Positions 46,039 through 54,884 of a stretch of DNA of 64,000 nt are shown here, piece after piece. The stretch lies in the NCBI GenBank assembly GCA_050287965.1, contig JBNKCX010000025.1:1-64000 (forward strand), given 5' to 3'. The position numbers and the translations under genes were made by a program. Below the pieces are notes generated by a model. The model searched no databases. It saw nothing but the letters and a program-made list of their open reading frames with translations, and was not told the origin of the DNA. The stretch is from CBFDBF01 sp050287965 (lineage in GTDB: Bacteria > Pseudomonadota > Gammaproteobacteria > Chromatiales > Chromatiaceae). Position 1 is the first letter of the stretch; each line of letters begins with the position of its first letter.

Positions 46039-46657
46039 ACAACAACCCCCGTGCCCGAGCGAACACCGCCTGAAACATCTCAGCGGTGAGTCGTCTGGTC
46101 TGGGTGTTATAACGGCTGCAGTGGTAAGAATCGATGAGGCGTAGCCCCTCGGGCAAGAGGTGCAGACGGTCATGGCCGAAGGGGTACATCTTCTGGCGCA
46201 GCCCCTTGGCTTTGATGACGGCATTGTGGGCGATGGAACCGAGGGCGAGAACCACCGCCGCCGGAGGCAGACTGTCGAGTTCCTTCTTCAGGAATCCGTT
46301 ACAGGTATTGATCTCAACCCCTATCGGTTTGTTCTGAGGCGGCAGGCACTTCACCGCATTGGTAATCCGGCAATTCAAAAGACGCAGACCATCCGACGCC
46401 GACAGGGACTCCGGGGAGGAACCGAAACCGAATCGGTAGAGGGTCTCGTACAGCAGGATACCGGCATAATCCCCGGTAAAGGGGCGTCCGGTGGCATTTG
46501 CGCCGTGCATCCCCGGGGCCAGCCCCACCACCAGCAGACGGGCATCAGGATCGCCAAAAGGGGCGACCGGACGGGCATGATAGTCAGGATAGGCCGTTTT
46601 TACTTCGTCGAGAAACGTGGCCAGGCGCGGGCACGCGCGGCAGTCAGGATCGAACAC
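46037..46657 (-). CDS. Uracil-DNA glycosylase, type 5 (UdgB-like)
   Basis: 206 residues. VGLAPGMHGANATGRPFTGD near 50 is the motif 1 pattern of type 5 uracil-DNA glycosylases (GLAPGxHGAxxTGxPFTGD), and the following residue is Tyr-Ala-Gly. FDPDCRACPRLATFL at the start and CLPPQNKP and CNGFL in the middle supply the Cys residues of the 4Fe-4S cluster. SYHCSRYNTQTRRL near the end carries the second His motif. It removes uracil or other deaminated bases. It lies between uvrY and uvrC, an extra repair gene in an otherwise conserved order. Confidence 0.9.
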   Translation of the reverse strand: MFDPDCRACPRLATFLDEVKTAYPDYHARPVAPFGDPDARLLVVGLAPGMHGANATGRPFTGDYAGILLYETLYRFGFGSSPESLSASDGLRLLNCRITNAVKCLPPQNKPIGVEINTCNGFLKKELDSLPPAAVVLALGSIAHNAVIKAKGLRQKMYPFGHDRLHLLPEGLRLIDSYHCSRYNTQTRRLTAEMFQAVFARARGLL

Positions 46658-46665
46658 GGTACCGC

Positions 46666-47310
46666 TCAGGTCTGGAAATCCGCCAACCCGTGACGCACGG
46701 CCAGAAGGGTCAGTTCGGCATCGTTTTCCACGTCAAGCTTGTCATACAGGCGGTGACGATAGGTACTTATGGTCTTGGGACTGAGACAGAGAGAATCGGC
46801 TATTTCGCGGTTCTTCTGTCCCTGGATGATCATCATCATGACCTGCATCTCCCGCTTCGAGAGAGAGGTAAACGGGGTATTGGTATCGGCGCCGCTCAGA
46901 CGGGCGATGGTCAACTTCTGGGAGACCTCTCTCGAGACGAAAGGATTACCGTCGGCAACGGTCCGGATCGCCTCGAACAGCTCCCCTGCCGCGCAACCCT
47001 TGGTCAGGTAACCCTTGGCCCCCGCCTCGTGAAGCTGGGTGGGAAACGGATCATCCCCATGGACGGTAACGATGATGATCTGGATATCCGGATGACGGTG
47101 CCTGATCTTGCGGGTCGCCTCGATACCGCCTATGCCTGGCATATTGATATCCATAAGCACCAGGTTGGGTTCCAGGGAGGAGATCTGTTCCAGCGCCTCT
47201 TCCCCGGTTTCAGCCTCACCCACTACCTGGATGTCGGGCACGCCTTCCAACAGGCGCCGGAATCCGGTCCGGACCAGTTCATGGTCGTCAACAAGCATTA
47301 CCTTGATCAT
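46666..47310 (-). CDS. uvrY: UvrY/GacA-type response regulator (LuxR/NarL family)
   Basis: 214 residues. Receiver domain: acidic pocket VDDHE, phospho-Asp at D54 in VLMDINMPG, and Lys in KGYLTKG near 104. C-terminal LuxR-type helix-turn-helix: LSKREMQVMMMIIQGQKNRE and LSPKTISTYRHRLYDKL. The partner of the BarA/GacS sensor, which drives CsrB-type small RNAs in gammaproteobacteria. Its place upstream of uvrC matches E. coli. The spacing to the glycosylase gene is 8 nt. Confidence 0.93.
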   Translation of the reverse strand: MIKVMLVDDHELVRTGFRRLLEGVPDIQVVGEAETGEEALEQISSLEPNLVLMDINMPGIGGIEATRKIRHRHPDIQIIIVTVHGDDPFPTQLHEAGAKGYLTKGCAAGELFEAIRTVADGNPFVSREVSQKLTIARLSGADTNTPFTSLSKREMQVMMMIIQGQKNREIADSLCLSPKTISTYRHRLYDKLDVENDAELTLLAVRHGLADFQT

Positions 47311-47423
47311 GCCCCAATTGTCCCGCGGCTACCGCCTTCCCCAACGGTATGGAATTGCCTGAGAATAACAGAGGAATCGGGCTGTAACAAACGGTGATTT
47401 GTCGGATCCGGCGCCGGTATGTC

Positions 47424-47471
47424 GTTGTCAGTTGTCAGTTAACAGTGGGCTGCGGGCAGTGTTGTCAGTTG
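47424..47471. repeat. Short heptad repeats GTTGTCA, interrupted
   Basis: GTTGTCA occurs at 47424-47430 and 47431-47437, then the variant GTTAACA, then GTTGTCAGTTG at 47461-47471 just before the stop region of the membrane-protein gene (47480). The same heptad family as at 20612 and 45928. Confidence 0.8.
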
Positions 47472-47479
47472 CCGGAAAA

Positions 47480-48022
47480 TCAATCGACTGCGGGCCCGGG
47501 TTCCGGGACGTCGGTCTGTTCGGCAATGCCGGCAGGCACGGGATAGCTTTTCAGGATTCCGTCCGGGATCTCGCCCCTTCCGGCCTGGTAGATGGAACCC
47601 GACTCCAGCACGAAGTTGACCACCACCAGGATGAAGGTGGGCATTATGCCGATGCGGGAGGAGATGGTCAGGAAGATATCCTGCATGGTCTTGTCGGCCC
47701 CCTGGGCCAGCAGCCAACCGCCGGCGATGATAACAGCAGTGACCGCGTAAGCGATAAGGAGTAACTTGGCCCGCCGGAAAGCCAGCTTCCAATGGACCAT
47801 CTCGAACCAGTGGCCGTTCTTTTGCGCCTGGTTGCCGCGGATATAGATAAAGGTGAAGACCGTGCTGGAAAAGAACAAAGGGATCAACAGCGCCGTGACA
47901 TCCCGCATCAGAAAAATCGAGATCGGCGCGAGCATGAGGTGAAATACGGCCAGGTTGAACATGAAAAGCTCATGGGGAAATCTGGCCTTTGTTCTTATGG
48001 TTGGTTCAATCTCGAATAGCAT
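47480..48022 (-). CDS. Small four-helix membrane protein of unknown function
   Basis: About 180 residues from the ATG at 48022 (MLFEIEPTIRTKARFPHELF), preceded by AGGGG 7 nt upstream; the frame is open 19 codons further. Four hydrophobic helices lie at about 22-40, 45-62, 89-110 and 127-148 of this form. No family recognised. It lies between the uvrY gene and the hydrogenase large-subunit gene on the same strand, so it may be a tail gene of the hydrogenase operon, but a 177-bp gap separates them. Confidence 0.7.
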   Translation of the reverse strand: MLFEIEPTIRTKARFPHELFMFNLAVFHLMLAPISIFLMRDVTALLIPLFFSSTVFTFIYIRGNQAQKNGHWFEMVHWKLAFRRAKLLLIAYAVTAVIIAGGWLLAQGADKTMQDIFLTISSRIGIMPTFILVVVNFVLESGSIYQAGRGEIPDGILKSYPVPAGIAEQTDVPEPGPAVD

Positions 48023-48199
48023 CGTTATCCCCTGTGCGGACTCCGGCAGCATTAAGACCCGTCCGGGCGTGCCGGTCAAGCCTGGGTTGAAGGGGAAAAG
48101 CTACCAAGTAACCCCCGGCGTCTCCATGACGATACGCAATCGGAAAAATTGAACAGATTCCGCCGGCCTCCCCATGCCGCAGGCCGCAGAGAATGGAAT

Positions 48200-49924
48200 T
48201 CAGCGCACCTTGACCCGCAGCGCCTCTTCGCCGTTCTCGTCCATAAGATGAACGGCGCAGGCGATGCAGGGATCGAAACTATGGATGGTGCGCAGGATCT
48301 CAACCGGCTGATCCACATCCGCCAGAACATGATTGTCCTGCAGCGCCGCTTCATAGGCCCCCGGCTGACCCGAGGGATCCCGGGGCCCGGCATTCCAGGT
48401 GCTCGGCACCACGGCCTGGTAATTGGCGATCTTGCCGTCTTCGATCACCACCCAATGGCCCAGGGCGCCACGCGGTGCTTCCATGAACCCCACACCCCTG
48501 GCCTCCGCGGGCCAGGTCGCCGGATCCCAAAGAGCCTCATTGAAGGTCTTGGTATCGCCGGCTTTGATATTGGTCACCAGTCCGTCATACCAGCCCTGCA
48601 TGGCGTCCGCCAGTATCTTGGTCTCCAGGGTACGGGCCGCAGTACGCCCTAAGGTTGAAAACAACGCACGCACCGGGATATCCAGATGCCTGAGGGTCAT
48701 CTCCACCAGTTCCCGCGTCTGTTCATGGCCGGTGGCATGCAGCATCAATACCCGTGCAAGGGGCCCTACCTCCATCGCCTTACCCTTCCAGCGAGGGGCC
48801 TTGAGCCAGGAGTAGTCTTTATCCACGTCCAGATGTTCATAGGGGGGTTCCGGCCCCGTATAGTTGAGGCTGGTTTCACCGTCATAGGGATGCAATCCCT
48901 GCTCCTTGTCGTCGGAGTATTCGTACCAGGAATGTCCGATGAACTCCTGGATCTCCTCCGGATTGTTGATATCGATCGGGTGCACGGTGGAAATATCCCG
49001 ATCAAGAATCACGCCGGAGGGGAATAAGTAACCGGAAGGATCGTCCATATCCGTCGCCGGCAGATCACCGTAACAGAGAAAATTTCCCAACCCCTCTCCG
49101 CGCAGACCCCAGTCCTTGTAGAAGGAAGCGATGGCCAGGGTATCCGGCAGGTAGACCTGATCGACGAACACACGCATCTGATCGATCACCTCCTGGACCT
49201 GCTGCAATCGCTTGGCGTTGATGGCCGAATCCGAATTCAGGTCGATGGCGGAAGCCACGCCCCCCACGAGAAAATTGGGATGGGGATTCTTACCGCCGAA
49301 TATGGTGTGAAGCTTTACCACGTCCCGCTGCCAGGCTAATGCCTCCAGATAATGGGCTACCGCCATGAGGTTGGCTTCCGGCGGAAGCTTATAGGCCGGA
49401 TGACCCCAATAGGCCTTGGCGAAGATCCCCAGTTGCCCGGTTTCCACAAACCCCTTCAACCGCTCTTTCATGTCCGAGAAATAACCGGCGGACGACTTGG
49501 GCCAATGTGGAGAAACCTGCTGCGCCAGTTCCGAGGTGGCCTTGGGATCGGCATCCAGGGCCGACACCACATCCACCCAGTCCAACGCATGCAGGTGATA
49601 GAAATGCATGACATGGTCGTGGATATACTGGGCCCCGATCATCAGATTGCGAATAAGCTGGGCGTTGGGCGGAATCTTATATCCCAGGGCGTTCTCCACC
49701 GCCCGCACCGAGGCGATTCCGTGCACCAGGGTGCAGACTCCGCAGATACGCTGGGCGTAGGCCCAGGCATCACGCGGATCCCGACCGCGCAGGATAATCT
49801 CGATACCCCGCACCATGGTGCCCGCCGAATAGGCCTGGGCGATCCTGTTCCCCTCCATCTGCGCTTCGATACGCAAATGCCCTTCGATACGTGTGACTGG
49901 ATCAACAACGATTCGATCACTCAT
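48200..49924 (-). CDS. hynL: [NiFe]-hydrogenase large subunit (HynL, Isp-type, group 1e-like)
   Basis: 574 residues. The nickel ligands are present: C61 and C64 in RICGVCT and C553 and C556 in DPCIACAVH. VDPVTRIEGHLRIEAQ near the start is the classic large-subunit opening. The 15 residues after H559 would be removed by the maturation protease (gene at 53933) after nickel insertion. It sits at the end of the run hynS-isp1-isp2-orf-hynL, the arrangement known from Thiocapsa HynSL. It oxidises or produces H2 at the membrane. Confidence 0.96.
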   Translation of the reverse strand: MSDRIVVDPVTRIEGHLRIEAQMEGNRIAQAYSAGTMVRGIEIILRGRDPRDAWAYAQRICGVCTLVHGIASVRAVENALGYKIPPNAQLIRNLMIGAQYIHDHVMHFYHLHALDWVDVVSALDADPKATSELAQQVSPHWPKSSAGYFSDMKERLKGFVETGQLGIFAKAYWGHPAYKLPPEANLMAVAHYLEALAWQRDVVKLHTIFGGKNPHPNFLVGGVASAIDLNSDSAINAKRLQQVQEVIDQMRVFVDQVYLPDTLAIASFYKDWGLRGEGLGNFLCYGDLPATDMDDPSGYLFPSGVILDRDISTVHPIDINNPEEIQEFIGHSWYEYSDDKEQGLHPYDGETSLNYTGPEPPYEHLDVDKDYSWLKAPRWKGKAMEVGPLARVLMLHATGHEQTRELVEMTLRHLDIPVRALFSTLGRTAARTLETKILADAMQGWYDGLVTNIKAGDTKTFNEALWDPATWPAEARGVGFMEAPRGALGHWVVIEDGKIANYQAVVPSTWNAGPRDPSGQPGAYEAALQDNHVLADVDQPVEILRTIHSFDPCIACAVHLMDENGEEALRVKVR

Positions 49925-49940
49925 TATTTTTTATCCCGAT

Positions 49941-50399
49941 TCAGGAACCCAAAAATTCATTCAGGATGGCGTACTGCCGGTCGTTTTCAGATAGCGAATT
50001 CCCGCTGTCAACCTCGGCGGCGACCATACAGGTACGCGCCATACGGCTGCTCATGGCCGCCTGCCATGCCGGACCCGCTCCAAAGGACTTTTTCTGAGGT
50101 GCCAGGCAGGCGGCCGCCGCCCGGGCCACGAAATAGCTGGCCTGTTCCGCCCAGGAACAATCCGCTCCGCAGCGGGCATGTTTATCCAGCCACACCTTGT
50201 TGGCGACCTTATAGGCCGCATCCAGTTCGTCCTCGGAGGCATCCCCGGTAACCGCCACCTGCACCGCGCGTTTCAACCGCTCATCGCTGCAAAGTTCGAC
50301 CACGTCCATGACAAACAACGCGCCTGCCTGCCGTTGCCGATCCAGATCAAGACCCTCCAGCGCCTGCCTCATTTCATGGTCATTCGTTACGGTAGCCAT
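49941..50399 (-). CDS. Hypothetical hydrogenase-operon protein
   Basis: 152 residues, mainly helical, no signal peptide or membrane segment. It has three Cys (CSDER, CGADCSW), one more late (CLAP) and one in RTCMV. No family recognised. It overlaps the isp2 stop by one base and ends 17 nt before hynL, so it is part of the operon. It interrupts the isp2-hynL junction of the known Thiocapsa arrangement. A chaperone or immunity-like helical bundle cannot be told apart. Confidence 0.8.
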   Translation of the reverse strand: MATVTNDHEMRQALEGLDLDRQRQAGALFVMDVVELCSDERLKRAVQVAVTGDASEDELDAAYKVANKVWLDKHARCGADCSWAEQASYFVARAAAACLAPQKKSFGAGPAWQAAMSSRMARTCMVAAEVDSGNSLSENDRQYAILNEFLGS

Positions 50400-51673
50400 C
50401 AGGAATCCTCTCCTTTCTCAACCAGGTGTTCAGCCAGCAACTCGGTCAATCCCAGTACCGGCAACTCCATCTTGTTCAGCTCCAATCCCTCTTCCAGGGT
50501 GATGCGGCAATTGGCACAGGCGGTAACCACCAGGTCCACGTTGAGTTCATCCAGCTGGCGTTTCTTGCGCCGGAAGGCGGTGAACTTGATCTCCTCCGCC
50601 CGCTCGTTGGCACTCACCCCGCCACCACCGCTGCAGCACCAGTTCATCGCCCCATGGTCCCGCATTTCCACAAAATTGGCGGCAACCGCGTGCAGAAGAT
50701 TGCGCGGCTGCTCCACCACCCCGCCGCGACGGGCAATCTGGCAGGGATCATGGTAAGTGAGCCGCGCCTGCTCCAGACCCTCGGTGCGGAGTTTTCCCTG
50801 CCGACGCAGTTCATCCAGTATTTCCAGGATATGCCGCACCTTGAATCCAAAAGGGCGCCCCATCAGATTCGGCCCCTCGAAACGTATCGCCATATAGGCG
50901 TGTCCGCACTCCGGACTCACCACCGTCTGCACGTTCAACTCTTCCGCCGCAAGCACCACGCGACTGACCAGTTCCCGCGCCAGATCGGAAACCCCGATCT
51001 GAATGCCGCTGTTGGTGGCTTCGAACGCCTTGCTGGAGATGGTCCAGCTCTTGCCCGCCTGTTTGAATATGCGTGCGATGGCCTCCAGGTACTCGGGAAA
51101 ATTCATGATCTCCATGGAGGACAGAAGCACCATGAACTCAACGTCCGGGCGGTCCAGGGGGATCTCCAGCCCGGTATCCTGCTGCACGTGACTGATCTGG
51201 GCCTCCAGGGCGGGCAACCTGACCCCCATGGGACTGCCGACAGTGATGGAACGGGTGACCGCGCCCACCAGGCCCTCGGGCGCATGCCCGGCGGCGGCAA
51301 AACCCTCCCGGATCTTACGGATCATGCCGGTGATGTCGTTACCCACCGGGCACGCCAGGGAACAGCGGCCGCACATGGAACAGCCGTCGTATACCAGGGT
51401 CTCCCATGCGCTGAAATCCTCCTCCGTAACCGGCTCCGACCATCCGACCAGCGATTTGAGCTTGCCCCAGAGGGTGTATTCCTGCTCCCAGACCCGGCGC
51501 ATCAATTCCACCTTGTGGATGGGCGTATACCTCGGGTCCCCGCTTTCGGTAAAGAACAGGCAGGCCTCGGCGCAGAGGCCGCAATGCACGCAGGCGCTGA
51601 AAAAACTGGCTACCGGCGCATCAATCTGCTCCTTTATAAAGCGAACACCCTTTTCGACTGTCGCGGCGCTCAT
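50399..51673 (-). CDS. isp2: Isp2-type iron-sulfur electron-transfer protein (HdrD-like)
   Basis: 424 residues. The N-terminal part has two 4Fe-4S motifs: CVHCGLCAEAC (about 28-38) and CSMCGRCSLACPVG (about 96-109). The C-terminal half has two CCG-type cysteine regions, VVSPECGHAYMA and NWCCSGGGGVSANE, as in heterodisulfide reductase subunit D. It matches the Isp2 protein between the hydrogenase subunits of Thiocapsa. It is thought to carry electrons between hydrogenase and the cytochrome b protein Isp1. It overlaps isp1 by 4 nt. Confidence 0.92.
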   Translation of the reverse strand: MSAATVEKGVRFIKEQIDAPVASFFSACVHCGLCAEACLFFTESGDPRYTPIHKVELMRRVWEQEYTLWGKLKSLVGWSEPVTEEDFSAWETLVYDGCSMCGRCSLACPVGNDITGMIRKIREGFAAAGHAPEGLVGAVTRSITVGSPMGVRLPALEAQISHVQQDTGLEIPLDRPDVEFMVLLSSMEIMNFPEYLEAIARIFKQAGKSWTISSKAFEATNSGIQIGVSDLARELVSRVVLAAEELNVQTVVSPECGHAYMAIRFEGPNLMGRPFGFKVRHILEILDELRRQGKLRTEGLEQARLTYHDPCQIARRGGVVEQPRNLLHAVAANFVEMRDHGAMNWCCSGGGGVSANERAEEIKFTAFRRKKRQLDELNVDLVVTACANCRITLEEGLELNKMELPVLGLTELLAEHLVEKGEDS

Positions 51674-52329
51674 GATTCCACCCCTCTATGACCCGCACGG
51701 TAACCCTGATACCAGCGGGCCAGAACAAAACTGAGCATGTGGGTCAACTTGCTGAACGGGGCTACCACCAACAGGACCTCCACACTGAGAATATGCAGTG
51801 CCAACATCAGCGTATACGGCAGCAGCAGGTGGTTGTACGCAAGATAACCGGTTACCAGCGGCAGCAAGGTAACGGTCCAGGCCAGATAATCTCCCGCCGT
51901 ACTGAGAAACCGCATCACCGGGTGTCCCAGGCGAAAGGCCAGCGCTCCCGCCATGGACAGGATGGTGACCGCGGTCAGCGCGTCGATCACCCCGGCAGGC
52001 AGCCCCGGCCAACTGAGACCGGTAAGATTCTCGATCAGCACAATATGAGGAACATGAAAAAAGATCACCGCCAATAGGCCGATATGCATCACATAGCCGT
52101 TGGCGATACGCAGGGGCGCCACTTCGAACAGTTCCCGGCGGGGAAAACTGCGCGACCACAGGGTACGAAACCCGCCTTTCAGGGCGCTGCCCCGTTGTTC
52201 CGACAAATCCGGCGCGTTGCCCAGGCTGATGATCTCAAACAGGCGCACCAGCATCCCGAACACGAATATCAACAGGGCGATATTCAGGCCCGGCCCGCGA
52301 ACCCAAATCAGCAGTTCATTGGCGCTCAT
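51670..52329 (-). CDS. isp1: Isp1-type membrane cytochrome b (NarI-like)
   Basis: 219 residues, five membrane helices with several His residues suited to haem b binding (for example GYVMHIGLLAVIFFHVPH and RLGHPVMRF, ALHILSVEV). NarI/DsrM-like. In Isp-type hydrogenases it anchors the complex and exchanges electrons with the quinone pool or another carrier. It overlaps hynS by 4 nt and isp2 by 4 nt, showing tight coupling. Confidence 0.92.
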   Translation of the reverse strand: MSANELLIWVRGPGLNIALLIFVFGMLVRLFEIISLGNAPDLSEQRGSALKGGFRTLWSRSFPRRELFEVAPLRIANGYVMHIGLLAVIFFHVPHIVLIENLTGLSWPGLPAGVIDALTAVTILSMAGALAFRLGHPVMRFLSTAGDYLAWTVTLLPLVTGYLAYNHLLLPYTLMLALHILSVEVLLVVAPFSKLTHMLSFVLARWYQGYRAGHRGVES

Positions 52330-53423
52330 TCATCGGACTCCTTGGTCAGATCATCGGTGGTTAGAGTTTCGTGAGCCGCCTTGCAGGCCGCCTTGCTGCC
52401 GCGGTTACGCGCCCCCATCAAGGCGCCTGCCGCGACCCCTGCCACCGCTGCGGTAAAGAGCGTGCCGCTGGCGTTGCCGGTGGGTTCGGAAAGGGCCTCA
52501 TAGAATCCGCCCGCATCCCAGAAATCCGGCTCCGAACAGCCGAGACAGCCGTGGCCCGACTCGATTGGAAAACTGGTACCCTGATTCCACTTCGCCGTGG
52601 CGCAGGCATTGTAGGTGGTCGGTCCCTTGCAACCCAGTTTGAACAGACACCATCCGGCCCGAGCCCCCTCATCATCGAAGGTCTCGGCAAACTCCCCCCG
52701 CTCATAGAACGGACGCCGGTAACAGCGATCATGAATACTGGTGCCGTAAAACACCTTGGGCCGGCGCAGATCGTCCAGTTCCGGCAGGGAGCCGAAGGTG
52801 AGAAAGTGGGCCAGTACACCGGTGATCACCACGGGGATAGGCGGACATCCCGGCACGTTGATCAGCGGCTTGTCCGTCACGATATCCGCAACCGGCACCG
52901 CGCCGGTGGGATTTGGATCCGCGTGGGGGATACCGCCAAAGGCGGCGCAACTGCCGACGGCGATGACCGCCGCCGCAGCGGCCGCCGTTTCCTGCAACAT
53001 ATCCAGGTTGCTTCTGCCGGCGATGGTGGAATAACCCGGATTATCCAGCGGGACGGAACCGTCCACCACCAGCAGATAGTTCCCGCTGTTTTCCCGCATG
53101 GCCGCTTCCCGCGCAGCTTCCGCCCGCTCCCCCGAAGCGGCTTGAAGGGTATGGTGATAATCGAGGGAGATATGATCGAGAATCAGGTTCTCCACCGTGG
53201 GCGTATGGCTGCGGGTAAGGGATTCGGTACAACCGGTGCACTCCTGGAAAGACAACCAGATCACGGACGGCCGCCGGGCGCGTTCCAACGCTTCGGCTAT
53301 CTTCGGTACCAGGGCGGGAGAGAGCGCCATCAATGAAGCGGTGGCGGTACAGAACTTCATGAACCCGCGTCGACTTATCCCCTGTCGCCGCAGAACATCA
53401 CCCAACGTAATGTAATCAGCCAT
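52326..53423 (-). CDS. hynS: [NiFe]-hydrogenase small subunit (HynS)
   Basis: 365 residues. A twin-arginine signal, ISRRGFMKF (Arg 18 and 19), shows folded export with the large subunit. The proximal cluster Cys residues include SFQECTGCTESLTR (about 60-70), VGSCAAFGG and PGCPPIP. The distal and medial cluster ligands include HDRCYRRPFYERG and CLFKLGCKGPTTYNACATAK followed by CLGCSEPDFWD. A short C-terminal hydrophobic helix (about 325-345) anchors it. It passes electrons from the active site towards Isp proteins. Confidence 0.96.
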   Translation of the reverse strand: MADYITLGDVLRRQGISRRGFMKFCTATASLMALSPALVPKIAEALERARRPSVIWLSFQECTGCTESLTRSHTPTVENLILDHISLDYHHTLQAASGERAEAAREAAMRENSGNYLLVVDGSVPLDNPGYSTIAGRSNLDMLQETAAAAAAVIAVGSCAAFGGIPHADPNPTGAVPVADIVTDKPLINVPGCPPIPVVITGVLAHFLTFGSLPELDDLRRPKVFYGTSIHDRCYRRPFYERGEFAETFDDEGARAGWCLFKLGCKGPTTYNACATAKWNQGTSFPIESGHGCLGCSEPDFWDAGGFYEALSEPTGNASGTLFTAAVAGVAAGALMGARNRGSKAACKAAHETLTTDDLTKESDE

Positions 53424-53467
53424 TGCCTATCCTCCGGGATTTCCGGCCGTCTCTGTCCAGCCGCGCA

Positions 53468-53839
53468 CTACTCCATCGTGCGTAATTCCTGCTCCAACCT
53501 TCCCAGACCCTGGTCCACATCCACCCGTTGGGACCGAAGTATCCGCGGGATCTCCGTGATTTCTATCTGCAGGGCGATACGTTGATCGTCGGGATTGTAA
53601 TGATCGACAATCCAGACACCGGGAAATTCGCTTTCGCAGATACGGGTCTTCCCCAGGGCGTCCATCCGAACGGTCACTTCGCCCTCGCCCAGGAAGGCCA
53701 GCAGCCGCTCCTCCTCTCCGGGAGCGAACGGCAACGCCCGCAGATCAATGGTCGTCTCCCGTTTCTGTTCCATAAGCAGCAGAAGGGCGTGACGGATCTG
53801 ATGAAGCACCGGCAGGGTGGTTTCGTTGGACAGTGTCAT
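53468..53839 (-). CDS. Hydrogenase expression protein, HupH/HyaF C-terminal-like domain
   Basis: 123 residues. FLGEGEVTVRMDALGKTRIC followed by ESEFPGVWIVDHY resembles the conserved core of HupH/HyaF proteins, which assist small-subunit iron-sulfur assembly. Normal HupH proteins are about twice as long, so this is a short form or a domain-only relative. It lies between the protease gene and hynS on the same strand, 44 nt from hynS. Confidence 0.72.
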   Translation of the reverse strand: MTLSNETTLPVLHQIRHALLLLMEQKRETTIDLRALPFAPGEEERLLAFLGEGEVTVRMDALGKTRICESEFPGVWIVDHYNPDDQRIALQIEITEIPRILRSQRVDVDQGLGRLEQELRTME

Positions 53840-53932
53840 CTCCTCGCTTTGTCCGGCGGTTTCGCCAACACAGGACTTGTTGTTTTTATTTTGCCTGTTA
53901 ACCCCTAAATCTAGCCTAATTTGAGAGACTAT

Positions 53933-54436
53933 CTACCCGGTGGACACAGGGGATAATTCCCGGTTCCAGCCTTCAATAAGGTCCTGCACAAGGCGGACCG
54001 CTTCCGGTAATGCTTTAGCTACCGGCTCGCTCAATACCTCACCCCAGTCGATTCTCGACGGTTGGATACAGATCAGTGCCCGACGCCGGGGAAAGCTGTC
54101 AGTGAGACGGGCGATATCCAGAAGGTCACGAAGTCCTACCTCGTGCACACTCTGGCGCGCCCGGGAAAGGAATCGATCCATCTCATCGCCTTCGTAAAGG
54201 CCTACCGTACCCGGCGGTGACCTGGTGTCCGCCGCATCCACGACGATCAACCTGTCATGGGCCGCCAACTCCTCGGCGAGACTGAAACTGAGGGTACCGC
54301 CATCCAGACAACGCACATCGCTCCGGTGGCCGGTTTCGGTCTGCATGCGACGGATCAAATGCACTCCCACACCCTCATCACGCAACAGGATATTGCCGAT
54401 GCCGAGTACCAGAGTATTGGCGTTGGTCGGTTTCAA
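53933..54436 (-). CDS. hynD: Hydrogenase maturation protease (HynD/HupD family)
   Basis: 167 residues. TLVLGIGNILLRDEGVGVHL at the N-terminus carries the first nickel-ligand Glu/Asp. DAADTRSPPGTV and SVHEVGLRDLLDI near 93 give the Asp and His ligands. The family trims the C-terminus of the large subunit after Ni insertion. It is the first gene of the leftward hydrogenase run and diverges from the hyp genes. The start overlaps none of its neighbours. Confidence 0.93.
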   Translation of the reverse strand: MKPTNANTLVLGIGNILLRDEGVGVHLIRRMQTETGHRSDVRCLDGGTLSFSLAEELAAHDRLIVVDAADTRSPPGTVGLYEGDEMDRFLSRARQSVHEVGLRDLLDIARLTDSFPRRRALICIQPSRIDWGEVLSEPVAKALPEAVRLVQDLIEGWNRELSPVSTG

Positions 54437-54641
54437 ATCAGGGGACCTCTGATCAAGACCGTGCCGGCCGTATCGCTATGGCCTGCGCACCGCGCGTTGC
54501 GATCATCGCCATCGTGGTCACAAACTCGGCTCATCAGCGACATAATCTAAGAAGCTCCATAGCCCTGGAATCAGAAAGCTTTTTGTATTGTCAAACTCGA
54601 GTATAGTTACTGTAAGCCTTACCAGACGGAAGCAATGGATT

Positions 54642-54884
54642 ATGTGCCTGGGTATCCCCATGCAAATCATCGAGATCGACGGTTATAACGCCCGCTGCTC
54701 GGCGAAGGGCGTGGAACGGGACGTCAGTCTCTTCATGCTTCAGGATGAAGATCTCAAGGTCGATGACTTCGTGGTGGTTCATGTGGGCTACGCCATCCAG
54801 AAGATGACGCCGCAGGAGGCCCGGACTACCTGGGAGCTGTATGACCAGATGCTTGCCGCCGAGTCCGAAGAATCCGATGCATGA
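54642..54884 (+). CDS. hypC: Hydrogenase maturation factor HypC
   Basis: 80 residues from the ATG at 54642 (MCLGIPMQIIEIDGYNARCS), with Cys2 essential in the family. The frame is open 18 codons further upstream but the MCLGIP start is invariant. A weak ribosome site GGA lies about 13 nt upstream. HypC shuttles the Fe(CN)2CO unit with HypD. Its end overlaps hypA by 8 nt. Confidence 0.96.
   Translation: MCLGIPMQIIEIDGYNARCSAKGVERDVSLFMLQDEDLKVDDFVVVHVGYAIQKMTPQEARTTWELYDQMLAAESEESDA

Noticed and set aside
50426..51691. Plus-strand open frame of 421 codons opposite isp2
   Set aside because: Antisense shadow of isp2, whose iron-sulfur motifs prove the minus frame.
54480..54500. Sigma54-like promoter upstream of hypC (GCGCAC ... 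TTGC)
   Set aside because: The spacer is one base too long and the GG of the -24 box is missing.
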